Assembly (NCBI GenBank): GCA_046294815.1
Contig: JBKBOJ010000048.1
Span: 1 to 25,874, forward strand
DNA from: Pelomonas sp046294815
GTDB lineage: Bacteria; Pseudomonadota; Gammaproteobacteria; Burkholderiales; Burkholderiaceae_C
Length of the DNA stretch: 25,874 nt
Reading direction: 5' to 3'
Position numbers and translations under genes: made by a program. The notes under the pieces are model-generated. The model worked only from the letters and a program-made list of their open reading frames with translations, was not told the DNA's origin and did not search any database. Each line of letters begins with the position of its first letter. Positions within the stretch are counted from its first letter, which is position 1. Positions 1-6,516 of the stretch are shown in pieces.

Positions 1-729
1 CACGCCGGTGTCGCGCAACAGCGCCCAGTCGCCATGCGTGATGGCGTTCTGGTCGCCCAGGCTCAGCGCGGCGAGCACGCCGGCCAAGCCGGCGTCCGGC
101 ACGCGCGCGGCGATCGCGCTGCGCAGCCGCTGGCGTGCGGCGTCCAGCGTCCACCAGGGCGCCGCCTGCAGGCGCTCGGCGGCGCGCACCACGCCGCTGG
201 CGCGCAGCCCTTGCTCGAACAGCCACAGCTCGGCGTCGAAGCCGCCCGGGTTGGCCAAGCCATGGGCGCGCTTGAGCCGCGCGGTCAAGCGCCAGCGCTC
301 GCCGGCCGTGACCGGGGGGCCGTCGTAGCTCAGCAGCATCAGCCGGCGCGGCACCTCAGGGGGCAGCGCGGTGCCGGCGTCGCCAACGGCCTCGACGGCG
401 AACTCAAAGCGCCAGCCGGGCACGCCCGCCTGCCCCGTGACGGCCACGGGCAGCGAGTCGATGCGCCCGGTGAGCTGCAAGTCACGGCCCTCCCAGGCCG
501 GATGCAGCTCAGGCGTCAGCCGCCACTGGGCGCGCAGCGCGGCCTGCGTGAAGGCCAGCACCGCCACCAGCGCGGCCCACACCAGCCAGTGCCGCCGCCG
601 CAGTGCGAACAAGACGGCGCCGGCAACGGCCAGCGCCGCATACTCAGCGCCGCTGGGCAGCCGCTCGCAGCGGTGCAACAAGGCCAGGCCGGCGAGCCAG
701 GCCAGGCCCACCGCCACCAGCTCGCGCAT
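1..729 (-). CDS. comEC: ComEC/Rec2 DNA-uptake channel protein, N-terminal part (cut by window edge)
   Basis: The minus strand is open from an ATG at 729 to the window edge (243 codons). The translation starts MRELVAVGLAWLAGLAL and has several hydrophobic segments in the first 70 residues. It then shows a soluble stretch with RLKRAHGLANPGGFDAE and WLFEQGLRASG, which is the hallmark of the DUF4131 domain at the start of ComEC. The last residues (LAALSLGDQNAI, WALLRDTGV) match the beginning of the Competence channel domain. ComEC is the inner-membrane channel that takes single-stranded DNA into the cytoplasm during transformation; that role is from the family, not from this fragment. A purine-rich GGGAGGGG lies about 20 nt before the ATG, so a start at the in-frame TTG (750) cannot be excluded. 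It is divergent from the RidA gene. Confidence 0.86.
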   Translation of the reverse strand, partial: MRELVAVGLAWLAGLALLHRCERLPSGAEYAALAVAGAVLFALRRRHWLVWAALVAVLAFTQAALRAQWRLTPELHPAWEGRDLQLTGRIDSLPVAVTGQAGVPGWRFEFAVEAVGDAGTALPPEVPRRLMLLSYDGPPVTAGERWRLTARLKRAHGLANPGGFDAELWLFEQGLRASGVVRAAERLQAAPWWTLDAARQRLRSAIAARVPDAGLAGVLAALSLGDQNAITHGDWALLRDTGV

Positions 730-831
730 GCCCCAGGGCGCTCGCGCCAAAGCCCCTCCCTGCCCCGTCCCGTTAAGTTGACGGGGTGTAGCATGCCGCC
801 GTTTTTTGCTTGCGCCACCGCGCTTCTCCGC

Positions 832-1302
832 ATGAGCAACTCCGCCGCCATCCAGGCCAAGCTGGCCGAACTGGGCATCACGCTGCCCCCCATGGCCGTA
901 CCGGCCGCCGCCTACCTGCCCTTCGTGCGCACGGGCAACCTGGTCTTCCTGTCCGGCCACATTGCAAAGAAGGACGGCAAGCCGTGGGTGGGCCAGCTGG
1001 GCCGCGACGTGGACACCGCCACCGGCCAGGCCGCCGCGCGCGCCGTCGCCATCGACCTGCTGGGCACGCTGCAGGCCGCCACGGGCGACCTCGGCAAGGT
1101 GGTGCGCATCGTCAAGGTCATGAGCCTGGTCAACAGCACCGCCGACTTCACCGAGCAGCACCTCGTGACCAACGGCTGCTCCGAGCTGCTGGCCGCGGTG
1201 CTGGGCGAGGCCGGCAAGCATGCCCGCAGCGCCTTCGGTGTCGCGCAGATCCCGCTGGGCGCCTGCGTGGAGATCGAGCTCATCGCCGAAGTGCGCGACT
1301 GA
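832..1302 (+). CDS. RidA/YjgF/YER057c family protein
   Basis: 156-residue protein starting MSNSAAIQAKLAELGI. It carries the YjgF-like core: FVRTGNLVFLSGHIAKKDGK, then a C-terminal VAQIPLGACVEIELIAEV strand in which the Arg/Glu binding residues of true RidA are only partly kept. It resembles the longer YjgF-like subgroup with an N-terminal helix rather than canonical 2-aminoacrylate deaminase RidA. The exact substrate is therefore open; imine/enamine hydrolysis is the family role. An in-frame ATG at 793 would add 13 residues (MPPFFACATALLR) but they are not family-like, so 832 is preferred. Its stop overlaps the dsbB start in TGATG, which implies translational coupling. Confidence 0.88.
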   Translation: MSNSAAIQAKLAELGITLPPMAVPAAAYLPFVRTGNLVFLSGHIAKKDGKPWVGQLGRDVDTATGQAAARAVAIDLLGTLQAATGDLGKVVRIVKVMSLVNSTADFTEQHLVTNGCSELLAAVLGEAGKHARSAFGVAQIPLGACVEIELIAEVRD

Positions 1303-1793
1303 TGCAGCCAGCCGCCTCCAAACTGGCGCCACGCGCGTTGCTGGCCATGGCCGGGCTGAGCTTTGCCGGCGTGGCCATCGCCTTCGTCGCGCAGCACCAG
1401 TTCGGCGTCAAGCCCTGCCCCTGGTGCGTGCTGCAGCGCGCCCTCTACCTGGCCATTGGCACGCTGGCGCTGCTGGGCTGGCTGGCCCGCCGCCAGCGCA
1501 TGCTGCGCCAGGCGCTGCTGCTGCTGGTGCTGGTGTCGTGCGCCGCAGGCCTGACGGCCGCGGTCTTCCAGCACGAAGTGGCCTCACAGAGCGCCAGCTG
1601 CGCGATGGGCCTGGCCGACCAGATCGTCACGGCGCTGGGGCTGGAAGAACTCTGGCCGGCCATGTTCATGATCACGGCCAACTGCGCCGAGGCTGCGGCC
1701 TACCGGCTGCTGGGCCTTCCCTACGAGGTCTGGAGCGGGCTGCTGTTTGCGGGCCTGGCAGGCCTGGGGCTGGTCGTGTTGGCGAGGCGCTAG
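1302..1793 (+). CDS. dsbB: Disulfide bond formation protein DsbB
   Basis: 163-residue inner-membrane protein with four hydrophobic segments (about 10-30, 46-65, 69-90 and 140-160). The first redox pair is C39-P-W-C42 in a short periplasmic loop. The second pair is C100 and C128 in the larger loop between helices 3 and 4, the arrangement of DsbB. In the family this protein reoxidises periplasmic DsbA and passes electrons to quinone. The Q-R after the CxxC (CVLQRALY) fits the quinone-site region. The start overlaps the RidA stop by two bases. The TAG stop is not ordinary sequence: it is the TAG of a CTAGCCCGGATG repeat that recurs twice elsewhere in the window. Confidence 0.93.
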   Translation: MQPAASKLAPRALLAMAGLSFAGVAIAFVAQHQFGVKPCPWCVLQRALYLAIGTLALLGWLARRQRMLRQALLLLVLVSCAAGLTAAVFQHEVASQSASCAMGLADQIVTALGLEELWPAMFMITANCAEAAAYRLLGLPYEVWSGLLFAGLAGLGLVVLARR

Positions 1794-1801
1794 CCCGGAT
1801 G
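1790..1801 (+). repeat. CTAGCCCGGATG repeat, copy 1 (contains the dsbB stop codon)
   Basis: The 12-mer CTAGCCCGGATG recurs exactly at 6269-6280 (plus) and 6509-6520 (minus). Here the TAG at 1791-1793 is the stop of dsbB. It is followed by TTTCACCG, and the serine hydrolase gene ends convergently at 1834. By composition a given 12-mer is not expected to occur three times in 26 kb, so this looks like an interspersed repeat end. A partner end was not found nearby. Confidence 0.6.
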
Positions 1802-1833
1802 TTTCACCGTGCCATCGGCGAATCGCCCTGCGC

Positions 1834-3057
1834 TCAAAGCGTGATCGCCTGCTGCTTCAGCACCTCGGCCAGCGCCTGATCGATACGGCCCAGCACCCAG
1901 CTGGTGCCGTCCTGAGCGAAGTGGCCCGTGTTGCTCAGGCCGAAGACGGCGAACTCGCCGCTGCGATCCACCACGACTTCGGCCATGAAGCCGGGTACGT
2001 GGCCGGTGTGGGTGAGCAGCGTCCGCTTGGGCGTGGCCAGGCATTGCCAGCCCCAGACATACCGTTCGCCAGGCGCCGCGCGCAGGTCGTTCACATAGGT
2101 CTGCGGCAGCGGTGTGCGCTGCCCCTGCAACGCCCGCACATGCCAGCGCAACCATTGCGCATAGGCCGAACCGCTGCAGGCCCAGCCCCCGGCGGGGCCG
2201 ATCACGTCCAACCAGTCCTTCGTGGCCAGCAACTCTGCGGTGGCCTCGACCACGGTCAATGCCCCCGCCGCACCCTCGTGCCCCCACAGCAGGTCGGTGG
2301 ACGCGGGCACCTGCGAGCGCCAGACGCCTTGCAGCGCCAACGGCTGAACCAGCATCTCGTCAAACACGGCTTCGAAGGTCTTGCCCGTGCGCGCTTCGAC
2401 GCTGGCGGCCGCCAGCGCATAGCCGGCGTTCGAGTAGTGGAAGTCGCGGCCGGGCGACAGGCCAGCGACAGGGGGCTGCGCCAGCAGCCAGCGGGCGAAG
2501 TAGCCGCGCCGTCCCGCCAGGGCGTCCGGCAAGGGATTGGTGTCGGCCGCCACGGCCGCGATGAAGGCCTCCTCATCCTGGCCATTGCCGTCGAAGGCCG
2601 GCAAGCCGCTGCGGTGATGCAGCAGGTCGGCCAGGGTGACCTGCGCATAAGCGGGGTGGATGTCAGCGGCCCAGGCCGTGAACACCTGCGGCAAGGTCAG
2701 CGACAAGGAAGGCCCCCCGCGCTCGGCCAACGCGACCACGGCGGCGCAGGTCATGGCCTTGGTGTTCGAGCCGATCGCAAAGCGGTCTTGCGTCGCGATC
2801 GGCGCGCTGCTGCCGAGCCGGCGCTTGCCGGCGACGGCCACGCTGTCTGATGCACCTCTCACCTGGCCCAATGCCAGGCCCACCAGCCCGGAGGTGATCG
2901 CGGCATCCACTTGGCGTTGCAGCAACGCCGTGGTTTCTTGCTGCTGCGCATCGTCTGAACCGCCGCAGGCTGAAACGCCGAGGCCCAGGCCGTTGGACAG
3001 CATCAGTTGCAGCATGGCACGGCGGCGCAAGGGCGGGTGGGTGATGTGATCCGACAT
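1834..3057 (-). CDS. Exported serine hydrolase, beta-lactamase (class C / DD-peptidase) fold, probable lipoprotein
   Basis: 407 residues from the ATG at 3057. The N-terminus has arginines (RRRAML), a hydrophobic stretch and a lipobox-like GVSAC-GGS with Cys31, so a lipoprotein is likely; the RRR leaves Tat export possible. Catalytic motifs of the family are present: S97-N-T-K100 (SxxK nucleophile), Y208-S-N210 (YxN) and H350-T-G352 in place of KTG. These define the Beta-lactamase/esterase EstB/DD-carboxypeptidase superfamily. Members range from esterases to D-amino acid peptidases, and nothing here fixes the substrate; antibiotic resistance should not be assumed. An in-frame upstream ATG at 3108 would put 17 non-signal residues in front and is rejected. 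It is convergent with dsbB and lies downstream of a paired CTTTGGG site. Confidence 0.85.
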   Translation of the reverse strand: MSDHITHPPLRRRAMLQLMLSNGLGLGVSACGGSDDAQQQETTALLQRQVDAAITSGLVGLALGQVRGASDSVAVAGKRRLGSSAPIATQDRFAIGSNTKAMTCAAVVALAERGGPSLSLTLPQVFTAWAADIHPAYAQVTLADLLHHRSGLPAFDGNGQDEEAFIAAVAADTNPLPDALAGRRGYFARWLLAQPPVAGLSPGRDFHYSNAGYALAAASVEARTGKTFEAVFDEMLVQPLALQGVWRSQVPASTDLLWGHEGAAGALTVVEATAELLATKDWLDVIGPAGGWACSGSAYAQWLRWHVRALQGQRTPLPQTYVNDLRAAPGERYVWGWQCLATPKRTLLTHTGHVPGFMAEVVVDRSGEFAVFGLSNTGHFAQDGTSWVLGRIDQALAEVLKQQAITL

Positions 3058-3103
3058 GGCATGGCATTGGCAGTTGCGATGCCAGTCAGTGTGCGAGGCG
3101 CTC

Positions 3104-3121
3104 CCCAAAGAGAACCCAAAG
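3104..3121 (-). promoter_or_regulatory. Paired direct repeat CTTTGGG-N4-CTTTGGG upstream of the serine hydrolase
   Basis: On the plus strand CCCAAAG lies at 3104-3110 and again at 3115-3121, 11 bp apart (one helical turn), about 47 bp upstream of the serine-hydrolase ATG. Direct heptamers at 11-bp spacing are typical of OmpR/PhoB-family binding sites. The same heptamer occurs at 4036 and 4068 upstream of the response regulator. That the regulator at 4098 binds here is inference. Confidence 0.4.
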
Positions 3122-3136
3122 CGCGCGGTTCCGGCG

Positions 3137-3155
3137 GCCGCTGAACGTCAGCGGC
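3137..3155 (-). terminator. Hairpin over the stop of the alpha/beta hydrolase gene
   Basis: GCCGCTGA (3137-3144) and TCAGCGGC (3148-3155) form a perfect 8-bp stem with a 3-nt loop and include the TGA stop of the hydrolase at 3148-3150. No T-tract follows on the minus strand, so it may be an RNA 3'-end stabiliser or chance rather than an intrinsic terminator. Confidence 0.3.
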
Positions 3156-3984
3156 GCGGCTGCGCATCAACGGCATCCAGCAGCCGCTCCAGCGCCTGCA
3201 GAACGCGATCGGGCGCATCGCGATGCAGGTAGTGCCCAGAGTCGGAGACAGTTTCCGCAGCAGCGCCCAGGCGTTGCTGCCAGTCCGCACGCAACCGCAT
3301 CAGCGCGCGCTGGTACTGCGCATTGTCGAGCGGGCCGAAGCGACCTGAAAACAGCAGCCTGGCCGGCACTTTCGACGGCCACGGCGGGAGCTTGTCGAGG
3401 CACTGCGCCTGGGCGTCGAACTCGGCGCGCATGGTGGGGGTGAACAGGGTACTGCGCAGGCCCATCACCATGGCGGCTGTCTTCGGCGTATCGCGCTGCA
3501 GCGTCGCCCAATGCTCGGGGTGGGTGGGGTCCAGCAGGAGCAAGCCGGCAGTCTCGTTCGGGTACAGACGCGCGAACACGAACTGGTACAGGCCGCCCAG
3601 CGAGTGGCCCACCAGCAGGTACGGCGGCGACACCTTGGCGTCGTGCAGCGCGGCATGCAGTTCACGGGCGACCTGGCAAGGGTCGCGGGGCGCGGCGGTC
3701 GCAGGACTGTCGCCGTAGCCCGGGCGGTCCAGCGTGAACACGCGTTGACGCGACGTCAGCTGAGCCCAGAGCGTGTTCCAGGTCGTGCGGCCGTCACCCA
3801 GGCCGCTTTGCAGCACCACGGCGGGCGCCTTCTCGAGGCCGCCCAGCGCGTAGGCCATAGTGCCGGAAGATGCCGACGTATGGCCCGCCGTTGGAACCTG
3901 CGCGCAAGCAGTCAGCAGAAGCAGGCCGGCAAGCACGGTGATCCGGCGGCAATGGGGTTGCGATGGCTGATGAGCAAGATGCAT
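3148..3984 (-). CDS. Alpha/beta hydrolase, probable lipoprotein
   Basis: 278 residues. The N-terminus has a basic stretch, hydrophobic ITVLAGLLLL and a good lipobox LLTAC with Cys27, so it is probably anchored in the envelope. The alpha/beta-hydrolase signature follows: an oxyanion region VLQSGLGDGRTTW, LDRPGYGDS, and the nucleophile elbow G126-H-S128-L-G-G. Asp152 (LLLDPTHPEH) and His251 (DSGHYLHRDAP) are in the usual places for the rest of the triad or its substrates. Substrate unknown; esterase or peptidase-like activity is the general family role. It lies 90 nt upstream of the serine-hydrolase gene on the same strand and is divergent from the two-component regulator at 4098, so common control of both hydrolases by that system is plausible but unproven. 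Confidence 0.85.
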   Translation of the reverse strand: MHLAHQPSQPHCRRITVLAGLLLLTACAQVPTAGHTSASSGTMAYALGGLEKAPAVVLQSGLGDGRTTWNTLWAQLTSRQRVFTLDRPGYGDSPATAAPRDPCQVARELHAALHDAKVSPPYLLVGHSLGGLYQFVFARLYPNETAGLLLLDPTHPEHWATLQRDTPKTAAMVMGLRSTLFTPTMRAEFDAQAQCLDKLPPWPSKVPARLLFSGRFGPLDNAQYQRALMRLRADWQQRLGAAAETVSDSGHYLHRDAPDRVLQALERLLDAVDAQPRR

Positions 3985-4035
3985 TGCGATCGAATGGGGT
4001 GTTCGCAGCTGCGCGGCCGCGAACCGGCCGCACGA

Positions 4036-4090
4036 CCCAAAGTGTTGCGCCCGGCAGCTTTGGCTTTCCCAAAGGTCGCGGCGCTACAGT
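4036..4090 (+). promoter_or_regulatory. Divergent control region before the response regulator: CCCAAAG boxes and a -10-like TACAGT
   Basis: CCCAAAG occurs at 4036-4042 and 4068-4074 (32 bp apart, about three helical turns). An inverted CTTTGG lies at 4058-4063, making CTTTGG-N5-CCAAAG. A -10-like TACAGT lies at 4085-4090 with a weak TTGGCT at 4060-4065 (19-bp spacer). The ATG at 4098 begins only 7 nt after the -10, so the transcript could be nearly leaderless. No Shine-Dalgarno sequence is visible. The boxes may be autoregulatory sites; inference. Confidence 0.4.
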
Positions 4091-4097
4091 GGCCGCC

Positions 4098-4751
4098 ATG
4101 CACATTCTGCTGGTCGAAGACGACCTCGATCTGGGCCCCGCCTTGCTGTCCGCCCTGAAGGCCGAAGGCCTGAGCGCGCAATGGGTGCGGCGTGCCGCCG
4201 ATGCCCGCGCGGCGCTCGGGCCCGAGGTGGATCTCGTGCTGCTGGATCGTGCCCTGGCCGGCCAGGAGGGGCTGGACCTGCTGCGCCACTGGCGGGGCAA
4301 GCGCATCACGACGCCGGTGATCGTCATCACTGCACGGTCCACGCTGACGGATCGGCTCGAAGGCCTGGATGAAGGCGCCGACGACTACCTCGTCAAGCCT
4401 TTCGAGATCCCAGAACTGCTATCGCGTGCGCGGGCCGTGCACCGCCGCCACCGGCAGCAGGCCAGCGAGCTGTGGGAGCTGGGCGAGCTGACGGTGTCGC
4501 CACGTTCGCACCAGGCCTGGCTGAAGGGCGAGCTGCTGGCCTTGTCGGCGCGCGAGTTCCAGCTGCTGGTGGCCCTGGCCAAGGACAGCAGCGCGGTGGT
4601 ACCCAAGCAGGTGCTGGGGCAGTTGCTGCAGCCGCTGGGTGATCCGGTGGATGCAGCCACGGTGGAGGTGCACCTGTCCAACCTGCGCCGCAAGATCGGC
4701 GCCGAGCGCATCCGCACCGTGCGTGGCGTGGGCTACCAGCTCAGGCCATGA
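4098..4751 (+). CDS. Two-component response regulator, OmpR/PhoB family (QseB-like)
   Basis: 217 residues. The receiver domain (about 1-115) has the acidic pocket E7-D8-D9, phospho-acceptor D50 (LVLLD), T78 (ITAR) and K100 (YLVKPFE). The C-terminal winged helix (about 125-217) has the family pattern ALSAREFQLLVAL, then VEVHLSNLRRKIG and a final RTVRGVGYQL. The ATG at 4098 is chosen because the receiver begins immediately (MHILLVEDDL); earlier in-frame starts only add non-conserved residues. The next gene, its kinase, overlaps by 4 nt (ATGA), so the pair is translationally coupled. The QseB/PmrA-like subgroup is my judgement from the overall pattern; the signal sensed is unknown. Nearby targets are suggested by the CCCAAAG boxes. 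Confidence 0.92.
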   Translation: MHILLVEDDLDLGPALLSALKAEGLSAQWVRRAADARAALGPEVDLVLLDRALAGQEGLDLLRHWRGKRITTPVIVITARSTLTDRLEGLDEGADDYLVKPFEIPELLSRARAVHRRHRQQASELWELGELTVSPRSHQAWLKGELLALSAREFQLLVALAKDSSAVVPKQVLGQLLQPLGDPVDAATVEVHLSNLRRKIGAERIRTVRGVGYQLRP

Positions 4752-6109
4752 AGCGGCAGGCATCGCTGCAGGGGCGGCTGCTGGGTGTGCTGCTGCTAGC
4801 CGTGGCGATGATTGCTGCCGTGCTGGTGGGCCTGGACTACCTCGCATTCCGGTCCAGTGTTACCGATCGAGTGGCCCAACGCTCTGCGGCCAAGGGCCTG
4901 GGCGAGGCGCTTGCCGACGTCGATGAACCCGTCGCCGCAGCGATCGTCCGCGCCACGGAGCTGCAGTTCAATCGATCGCGGCGTGACTCCGGCTTGCCCG
5001 GCATCAAAGACCTGGCCTTCGTGCTGCAGACGCGCGACGGCCGGCAGGTCTATGCGTCCGCGCCCCTACAGGGACAGGCGGCGCTGACGCCGGTGCAGGC
5101 GCAGCAGGAAGTCATCCAGCTGCGCGGACAAGGCTACTGGCCCTGGCTGCACGAAACCCCGCGCTGGCGCGTCATCCTGCTGGAGCCGGTGGTGCAAGAC
5201 AGCCTCGTGCTGCGCTGGCTGGGCGGTGGCTTGCTGCCGTCCGTCCTTGTGGCCATTCCCTTGCTAGGGTTGCCGCTTTGGTGGGCGGTTCGTACCGGGC
5301 TGGCGCCATTGCGCCGGCTCGTCTCGGTCCTGGCCCAACGTGATGCCGCCACGCTGGCGCCATTGCAGCTCGATCTGCGCCATGCCGAGCTGCAGCCCAT
5401 CGTCGGCGCGATCGACGGCTTGCTGGCGCGCGCCCGCCAGCATCTGGAGCACGCGCGCGCCTTGGCGCACAACACCGCGCATGAACTGCGCACCCCACTG
5501 GCGGTGATCGCTGCGCAGGCGCACGCGCTGGCCGTCGCGCCCGATGCCGCAGCGGCCGAGGCGGCGCGACAGGGCATAGAGCGCGGCGTGCAGCGCGCAT
5601 CGCATCTGGCGGAGCAGTTGTTGACGCTGGCTGGGCTGGAGTCCCCGGACGCGCCGCGGGCCACCGAGCCCATCGACTTGGCGGCGGTGTGCCGCCAGCA
5701 CCTGATCGATCTCACACCCCTGGCCGATGCCCGCGGCATCGAGATGGCCCTGGTGTCGCCGGATCGCTGCTCCGCCAACGTGGTCGCGCCGGCGCTGCAC
5801 TCCATCCTGGACAACCTGTTGCGCAATGCCCTGAACCACTGCCCGCCCGGCTCGCTGGTGGAGTTGCGGCTCTCGCGGCAGGACGGTCGGTTCCGGATCG
5901 AGGTGCAAGACGATGGGCCAGGCATGCCGTCCGCAGAGCGCGAGCGGGCCTTCGAGCGCTTCTTCCGAGGACAGGGGGCCGGCCCCGGCTCGGGTTTGGG
6001 CCTGGCGATCGTGAATGAAGCTGCCAGGTTGCTGGGGGCACGGGTTCGATTGGAAGACAGAAATGGAGGGCCGGGGCTGCGGGTGACTGTCGAGTGGCGC
6101 GGTGACTGA
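4748..6109 (+). CDS. Sensor histidine kinase, QseC-like
   Basis: 453 residues. TM1 is about 11-33, followed by a periplasmic region of about 125 residues and TM2 about 160-181. A short HAMP-like linker (GLAPLRRLVSVLAQR) leads to the HisKA domain with H245 in HNTAHELRTP. The ATPase domain has an N box (LDNLLRNALNH, about 355-364), G1 DDGPGM (388-393), F box FERFFRG and G2 GSGLGLAIV (414-422), so all catalytic motifs are intact. The TPRWRVILLEP-TM2 arrangement resembles the QseC/PmrB-type kinases of betaproteobacteria. It presumably phosphorylates the adjacent regulator. The ligand cannot be read from sequence. A roughly 400-bp non-coding gap follows it. Confidence 0.92.
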   Translation: MKRQASLQGRLLGVLLLAVAMIAAVLVGLDYLAFRSSVTDRVAQRSAAKGLGEALADVDEPVAAAIVRATELQFNRSRRDSGLPGIKDLAFVLQTRDGRQVYASAPLQGQAALTPVQAQQEVIQLRGQGYWPWLHETPRWRVILLEPVVQDSLVLRWLGGGLLPSVLVAIPLLGLPLWWAVRTGLAPLRRLVSVLAQRDAATLAPLQLDLRHAELQPIVGAIDGLLARARQHLEHARALAHNTAHELRTPLAVIAAQAHALAVAPDAAAAEAARQGIERGVQRASHLAEQLLTLAGLESPDAPRATEPIDLAAVCRQHLIDLTPLADARGIEMALVSPDRCSANVVAPALHSILDNLLRNALNHCPPGSLVELRLSRQDGRFRIEVQDDGPGMPSAERERAFERFFRGQGAGPGSGLGLAIVNEAARLLGARVRLEDRNGGPGLRVTVEWRGD

Positions 6110-6268
6110 CCGTTGATTCGGGAAATCACTGCTCTGGCTCTTTGGGACGACGGCACCGGGTCGATTGCCGGCCTGCGCGAGCAGCAGCTCGCAGGTTCCC
6201 CGCTTTATCAAACTGGACCGCCCGATTGCCGGTATTCGTCACCGGCCCCTTGCCATGCGTTGCCGTCG
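6110..6268. other. Intergenic stretch after the kinase, no gene recognised
   Basis: No convincing reading frame on either strand. One CTTTGGG box lies at 6140-6146. No T-tract hairpin terminator was found. The stretch ends at the left end of the inverted-repeat element. Confidence 0.5.
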
Positions 6269-6472
6269 CTAGCCCGGATGCTTCGCGGGGGGACGCGGGA
6301 GGGGCGGGGATGGCGGGTGAGGCGGGATGGCCCGAGACGGCCGCAGCCAATGCCCATGGGCATTGGCGAGGAGTTGCGGGCCAGCGCGCCCGCCCGGCGC
6401 CGCGCCAGCGGCGCGTAGACCCCGAAAGCCCAACTGGATCGCTTGTTGAATGGCTGCAAGCCCCGTGTTCAT
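6269..6472 (-). CDS. Possible 67-residue ORF inside the repeat element
   Basis: ATG at 6472 opens a frame starting MNTGLAAIQQAIQLGF and ending in a proline-rich tail (PPHPPSPPLPRPP) at a TAG that belongs to the left repeat end. It has no clear Shine-Dalgarno sequence and the tail has the composition of random GC-rich DNA. The N-terminal 20 residues look more protein-like. Such frames are often annotated as hypothetical proteins when they are only part of a repeat. Low confidence that it is expressed. Confidence 0.18.
   Translation of the reverse strand: MNTGLAAIQQAIQLGFRGLRAAGAAPGGRAGPQLLANAHGHWLRPSRAIPPHPPSPPLPRPPAKHPG
6346..6367. repeat. Perfect 22-bp palindrome
   Basis: GCCAATGCCC followed by its exact complement gives a spacer-free 22-bp palindrome centred on ATG|CAT-like bases at 6356/6357. 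It lies within the 252-bp inverted-repeat element. It could form a cruciform or RNA hairpin, or be a dimeric protein site. Confidence 0.7.
6397..6414. repeat. GC-rich hairpin in the repeat element
   Basis: GCGCCGC (6397-6403), loop GCCA, and GCGGCGC (6408-6414) form a perfect 7-bp stem. Together with the palindrome at 6346-6367 it makes the inside of the element strongly structured. Confidence 0.55.
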
Positions 6473-6516
6473 CGGTGTTGCAGGTCGATCCGGGCCAACC
6501 TCGCGACACATCCGGG

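Noticed and set aside
769..785. CCCGT/ACGGG inverted repeat with TTGACG before the RidA gene as a promoter/operator
   Set aside because: No matching -10 at a usual distance and only a 5-bp stem in GC-rich DNA.
34..831. Upstream extension of the RidA frame to position 34
   Set aside because: Runs antisense through comEC and is compositionally random; the RidA family starts near MSNSAAIQ.
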